Source: Erythrobacter longus (lineage in GTDB: Bacteria; Pseudomonadota; Alphaproteobacteria; Sphingomonadales; Sphingomonadaceae). Taken from it: a stretch of DNA of 64,000 bases. Positions 61,801 to 64,000 of the stretch are shown here, in pieces. Position 1 is the stretch's first letter. Each line of letters begins with the position of its first letter. The position numbers and the translations under genes are program-made. The stretch is taken from the NCBI RefSeq assembly GCF_000715015.1, contig NZ_JMIW01000001.1, forward strand, positions 992,001 to 1,056,000. The letters run 5' to 3'. The notes below the pieces were generated by a model, which was not told where the DNA came from, searched no databases, and saw only the letters and a list, made by a program, of their open reading frames with translations.

Positions 61801-61948
61801 GATCCTGAACCTGACACAGAATTCCGTTGCTATCCCCAATGGGAAAGCTGTCCGTTGTCAGAACCGATCCGGTTTGCGCCGAGGCGCCCGTCATCGATAC
61901 TGCAAAAACCGCGCAGATAGCTGAAATCTTTGTGGAAATACGCCCCAC
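58817..61948 (-). CDS. Exported CHAT-domain protease-like protein with TPR repeats
   Basis: This 1,043-residue protein has a Sec signal peptide (ISAICAVFAVSMTGASAQ), so it should act in the periplasm or outside. Residues about 190-640 are helical repeats of TPR type (YRRNLAGEYAEAAAYFETL, GDLALIAERQGNPDFAEAYL). The C-terminal CHAT domain keeps the caspase-like pair: H867 in HFATHGLVTA and C916 in LSACDTAGAV, with ARAVMASHWPVPD-like core strands. It starts with GTG at 61948 after AAGGGGG and shares one base with the TpsB start. Most studied CHAT proteins are cytoplasmic; an exported one in a two-partner secretion operon may process or assemble TpsA. No substrate is shown. Confidence 0.9.
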   Translation of the reverse strand: MGRISTKISAICAVFAVSMTGASAQTGSVLTTDSFPIGDSNGILCQVQDRSLNNPAKQSIFDRRWAIVCRDSPRPIAEVYAFEDFNAEAREAIKSTRRFGVSCPAGASPSAGSIAGSLKEVCTVDDTQLEWTQITSAEDGLTYYAEGFSAYDDATVLALRSVLDDAVAQGTIDVASTSVSDPLSFARVQADTLKPEQALAEGYRRNLAGEYAEAAAYFETLQKRLQDDGDAAINPGEFFVNRALQKSNLGEFAIASKLFAQAREFGGDDPITARLLRNFEAIHLLNQGFGDAAVARLTQTLPPSLVGASTADGELSITVPISERLNREQRSGYLFGIVDELSLTTEERARIIDAQALQIRGTAKRLDGDLEGAREDLITAYEQALAVRDGRVTSITRFRSQILGDLALIAERQGNPDFAEAYLRNALALVSAQFPERRTVSASEARLASFLLRENREGEALELYGKVIDRALGKRNAIIGFANQLNPYYELLASRVSSDPEAADAFFKAAQVLIRPGVAETQAVLARRLSARSDEASRLFRQSTDLTREIERSRIRFEALSAQPETAESNARADKLAAQITRLENAQIQTQVQLNAYPQYRVVSQSSLALDDFREALKPGEVYARVALVSDDVYVFFTDRQNSMAYRVDMSADELETQVDIIRESISLFDGGQNVTFPFEITSARELYSKLFGPIAQNLEGAQHIIFEPDGAMLRLPIDLLVTDDASVERYQTQLAGPEGDEYDFRGVNWLARGRTISTAVSAEAFVQSRRSQNSRAKREYVGFGENAPVGAAFPASFTSDPAQVPLDCFWPAGQWNAPISANELRTAAGLIGSDLAQVVTQESFTDDSIKARGDLDEFRVLHFATHGLVTAPNPNCPTTPALVTSFGGAGSDGLLSFEEIFELNLDADLIILSACDTAGAVSVEATLAAGIQSGGGSELEGLVRAFIGAGGRAVMASHWPVPDEFNSTERLMTEMFRRGQNQTIGEALGQSRRLLMDEAATSHPFYWSAFAVIGDATRPLLSGTGSDRSLDIAMLEERGGAQ

Positions 61949-62203
61949 ATTTACCCCCTTTTGGGAGCCTCAACCTCCTACTTCCTGCACTGCCCTCACA
62001 GCGCAAAAAAGGAAGACTCCCCCTCATTGCATTGTCGCACCCTAGTGACGCTTTACGCATCTACATTGTAAGAACACGGCAAGCCTCAGACTCGCCAAAT
62101 CCCCTAACGGAAAGCACCATAACCTGTTTCGGTCACAGACACGAATCCCGCCACTCACGTGCTTCAATATGGGAAGGTCTAAGGGGCATTACGGAGCATT
62201 TCA

Positions 62204-62217
62204 GTGATAGAAATCAC
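62204..62217. promoter_or_regulatory. CRP/FNR-type site upstream of the CHAT-TPS operon
   Basis: GTGATAGAAATCAC has perfect GTGAT and ATCAC arms around four bases, the GTGA-N6-TCAC core bound by cAMP-receptor-type regulators. It lies about 256 bases before the CHAT start, far for a simple activator site, so promoter position decides its meaning. Confidence 0.45.
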
Positions 62218-62258
62218 GTTTTGCGGTGATTGCTTGTTATGCCGTTGCTTGCGCACAC

Positions 62259-62298
62259 AAAAAAGGCACCGACAACGCTGGGATGCGCCATCGGTGCC
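62259..62298 (-). terminator. Rho-independent terminator of the TonB-dependent receptor
   Basis: An 8-base perfect stem (GGCACCGA at 62265-62272 with TCGGTGCC at 62291-62298) is followed on the minus strand by TTTTTTG. On the plus strand it is followed by a T-run as well, so it may work in both directions. Confidence 0.8.
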
Positions 62299-62321
62299 GA
62301 TTTTTTGAGGCTTATTGAGGC

Positions 62322-64000
62322 TTAGAAACTGCCGCGCAGGCTGACCCCATAAATGCGCGGTTGGTTCACAAAGCCTGTGTTATTGTTGAAATCGATAGCA
62401 CCAATGAGGTTTTCTTCATCGGTTAGGTTGCGTGCAAAGGCACCCACTTCATACTGCCCATCGCCAAAGACATATCCGACCCGGACACCCAGCTCGTGAT
62501 TGCCTGAGTGATTGAACTCAAGGCTTTCATAAAGGAAGATGTTGGTGCGCCCCTGGATGAACCAGTCCGCATTGAAATACAGCTCATTCTGGCCAACCGG
62601 CAAAGTGAACTGTGCTTCGATATTGAAGTTGGTGCGCGGTGCCTGTGGCAGCGGGTTGCCATCGATCAACGCAAGGCCGTTCGCGTTCAAATCATCGGTC
62701 ACCGTGCAGGCAAAGCACGTCGCCACAGCAAGGTCATCATCCTTGATCTCTGTATCGACAAAAGCAAAGCCGGCGCGAAGGAAGAAGAAGTCGCTTGGGT
62801 TCCAATCGAGGTCGATTTCGAAACCCTTACCTTCTGCATTTTCCGCATTGATGAGCGAAATGAAGTTACCTGCGCCGCCAACAGCGGTTAGCTGAATATC
62901 ATCTACTTCATAATAGAACAGCGCACCGTTGAGGCGCAGCGTGTCATCAAACAGCGTCGTTTTGAAACCGGTTTCATAAGAAATCACGGTTTCAGACTGC
63001 GCCTGAGAAGTTGGCACGCCAAACGCGATGCTACGCCCCTGGATCGATGGGCCCCGGAAGCCGCGCGCGACGCGGGCAAACAGGTTCACATCCGGGTTTA
63101 CTTCGTAAACCGCGCTCAAATCCCAGCTGATCTGGCCATCATCGATGAAGGTCCGCAAGGACCCGTTATCAAGCGTGAAGGTAGGGTTTGGCAGCACGAT
63201 GACCTGGAACGTTCTTTCCTCGTCGGTGTAACGAAGACCGCCCGTGAGGGTGAGCTGATCGGTCACTTCATAACCGACCTGACCAAACACGGCCCAGCTT
63301 TCCGCTTCCGATTCCCATGTTGTCGCTGGGACCGGCGCTCCGCCAAGGAAGGTGGAATCAAGCAGACTGTTGTCGAAATAGAACGCGCCCACCTGCCAGT
63401 TGAACCGGCTGGAGGTGTCGCTGGCGACACGAAATTCCTGCGTGAACTGTTGGCTGTCTGAACGACCACCGGTGTCCGACGGGAACGGAATATTGCCGGG
63501 GAAGGAGAAAGTGCCCCCTGTAAACGCGCTGGTGCCGCCGGAGAATGGTGGCGGTGCGACGCCCCCAAATGTGCCGGCAAAGTCAATCGCGCCGCCGTCA
63601 ATATCACCGCGGCCCGAACGGTTCAGGTCGCTATAACTGGTGATCGAGGTGAGCGTCACGCTGTCAGAAAGATCGATGCTGAGACGCAAGGACGACAGGA
63701 AGATGTCCCGCTCGCCCTGGTTACCGCCGCCGCCATCATAGGCGACCACATCGCGGTCGAAGTTGTTGTTCAGCTGATTGCTGCCCGGGGTAAGCACATT
63801 TGCCCGGAAAAAGCTCGTCGTAGAATCGGAATCGGCATAGCTCGCCATCAGAAGTGCGTTGAAGCCGGGCTGCGTGAACTCAAGCTGGAAACGTGCGGCC
63901 GCCTCGTAAAAGCCACCTGCGAAGTCTTCTTCGCCGGTAAAGGCGTTGTCGACCCAATCGTCCTGACGCTGATAAATGCCCGATACCCGGAAATTCAGGA
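62322..64000 (-). CDS. TonB-dependent outer-membrane receptor, C-terminal part
   Basis: The frame is open from 64000 to the stop at 62322, so at least 559 residues of the C-terminal beta-barrel are present and the signal peptide and plug lie outside the window. Barrel landmarks are TLTGGLRYTDEERTF, LFARVARGFRGPSIQG, ETGFKTTLFDDTLRLNGA, GFEIDLDWNPSDFFFLRAG and the terminal YGVSLRGSF with a final phenylalanine. A CFAC cysteine pair is in a late extracellular loop. Substrate unknown. The gene ends 24 bases before a strong terminator and is separate from the CHAT operon. Confidence 0.93.
   Translation of the reverse strand, partial: LNFRVSGIYQRQDDWVDNAFTGEEDFAGGFYEAAARFQLEFTQPGFNALLMASYADSDSTTSFFRANVLTPGSNQLNNNFDRDVVAYDGGGGNQGERDIFLSSLRLSIDLSDSVTLTSITSYSDLNRSGRGDIDGGAIDFAGTFGGVAPPPFSGGTSAFTGGTFSFPGNIPFPSDTGGRSDSQQFTQEFRVASDTSSRFNWQVGAFYFDNSLLDSTFLGGAPVPATTWESEAESWAVFGQVGYEVTDQLTLTGGLRYTDEERTFQVIVLPNPTFTLDNGSLRTFIDDGQISWDLSAVYEVNPDVNLFARVARGFRGPSIQGRSIAFGVPTSQAQSETVISYETGFKTTLFDDTLRLNGALFYYEVDDIQLTAVGGAGNFISLINAENAEGKGFEIDLDWNPSDFFFLRAGFAFVDTEIKDDDLAVATCFACTVTDDLNANGLALIDGNPLPQAPRTNFNIEAQFTLPVGQNELYFNADWFIQGRTNIFLYESLEFNHSGNHELGVRVGYVFGDGQYEVGAFARNLTDEENLIGAIDFNNNTGFVNQPRIYGVSLRGSF

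Larger units (their letters stand above)
61949..62321. other. Upstream region of the CHAT-TpsB-TpsA operon
   Basis: This region must hold the promoter of the 15 kb operon. I see no gene in it. It contains a CRP-like site (62204-62217), a possible -10 element TACAAT on the minus strand (62066-62071) without a clear -35, and the terminator of the TonB-dependent receptor at its right end. Confidence 0.6.

Noticed and set aside
1..64000. Genomic island or prophage signs
   Set aside because: No integrase, transposase, tRNA gene, flanking direct repeats or obvious composition break was seen by eye.

Overview
The window looks like chromosomal DNA of a Gram-negative alphaproteobacterium, most likely Sphingomonadales and perhaps Erythrobacteraceae. 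This is inferred from TonB-dependent receptors, a KDPG aldolase, two-partner secretion, CHASE2/FecR proteins and codon choice, not from a marker gene. I see no rRNA, tRNA, CRISPR array, insertion sequence or integrase. Coding density is high and many neighbouring genes overlap by 1 to 8 bases.

Region 1 (1-8570) is a signalling block. It holds a partial DCC-family thiol oxidoreductase, a secreted FecR-like protein with a CHASE2 adenylate/guanylate cyclase, then a STAS anti-sigma antagonist, an MBL-fold hydrolase, a CHASE2-PP2C phosphatase, an OmpA-like lipoprotein, a small FecR protein and a GHKL anti-sigma kinase. Together they form a partner-switching module with envelope-sensing inputs and possibly a cyclic-nucleotide branch.

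Region 2 (8588-17537, minus strand) is a run of seven overlapping genes: two glycosyltransferase-type proteins, a large membrane protein, GtrA, an FAD oxidoreductase, a sugar isomerase-like protein and an NAD-dependent epimerase. It looks like one operon for making or modifying a surface glycan or glycolipid. Region 3 (17768-23590) holds eda, a single-domain response regulator, a CHASE3/PAS histidine kinase, a NarL-type regulator with its own kinase, and a DUF2490 outer-membrane-type protein.

Region 4 (23621-33127) is a catabolic locus: a class III CoA transferase, HyuB and HyuA type proteins, an HMG-CoA-lyase-family enzyme and a GntR/FCD regulator. It is divergent from a TonB-dependent receptor and has a perfect GTATAC-centred palindrome in between. 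Next come a PhoD-like phosphatase, a large secreted Asp-box (sortilin-like) propeller protein, a cysteine hydrolase and a small membrane protein (33521-39605).

Region 5 (39878-61948) returns to envelope signalling: an OmpR-type regulator, a possible lipoprotein, a CHASE2 histidine kinase and a LysM-FecR protein. After an SDR enzyme comes a 15 kb minus-strand operon encoding an exported CHAT-TPR protein with an intact His/Cys dyad, a TpsB outer-membrane transporter and a 3,693-residue TpsA exoprotein. The window ends inside another TonB-dependent receptor.

The most interesting idea is that three CHASE2 receptors with three different outputs (cyclase, PP2C phosphatase, histidine kinase), their FecR-type neighbours and the CHAT/two-partner secretion operon form one functional island. 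A CRP-like GTGA-N6-TCAC site upstream of the CHAT operon is a possible link from the cyclase to the secretion operon.
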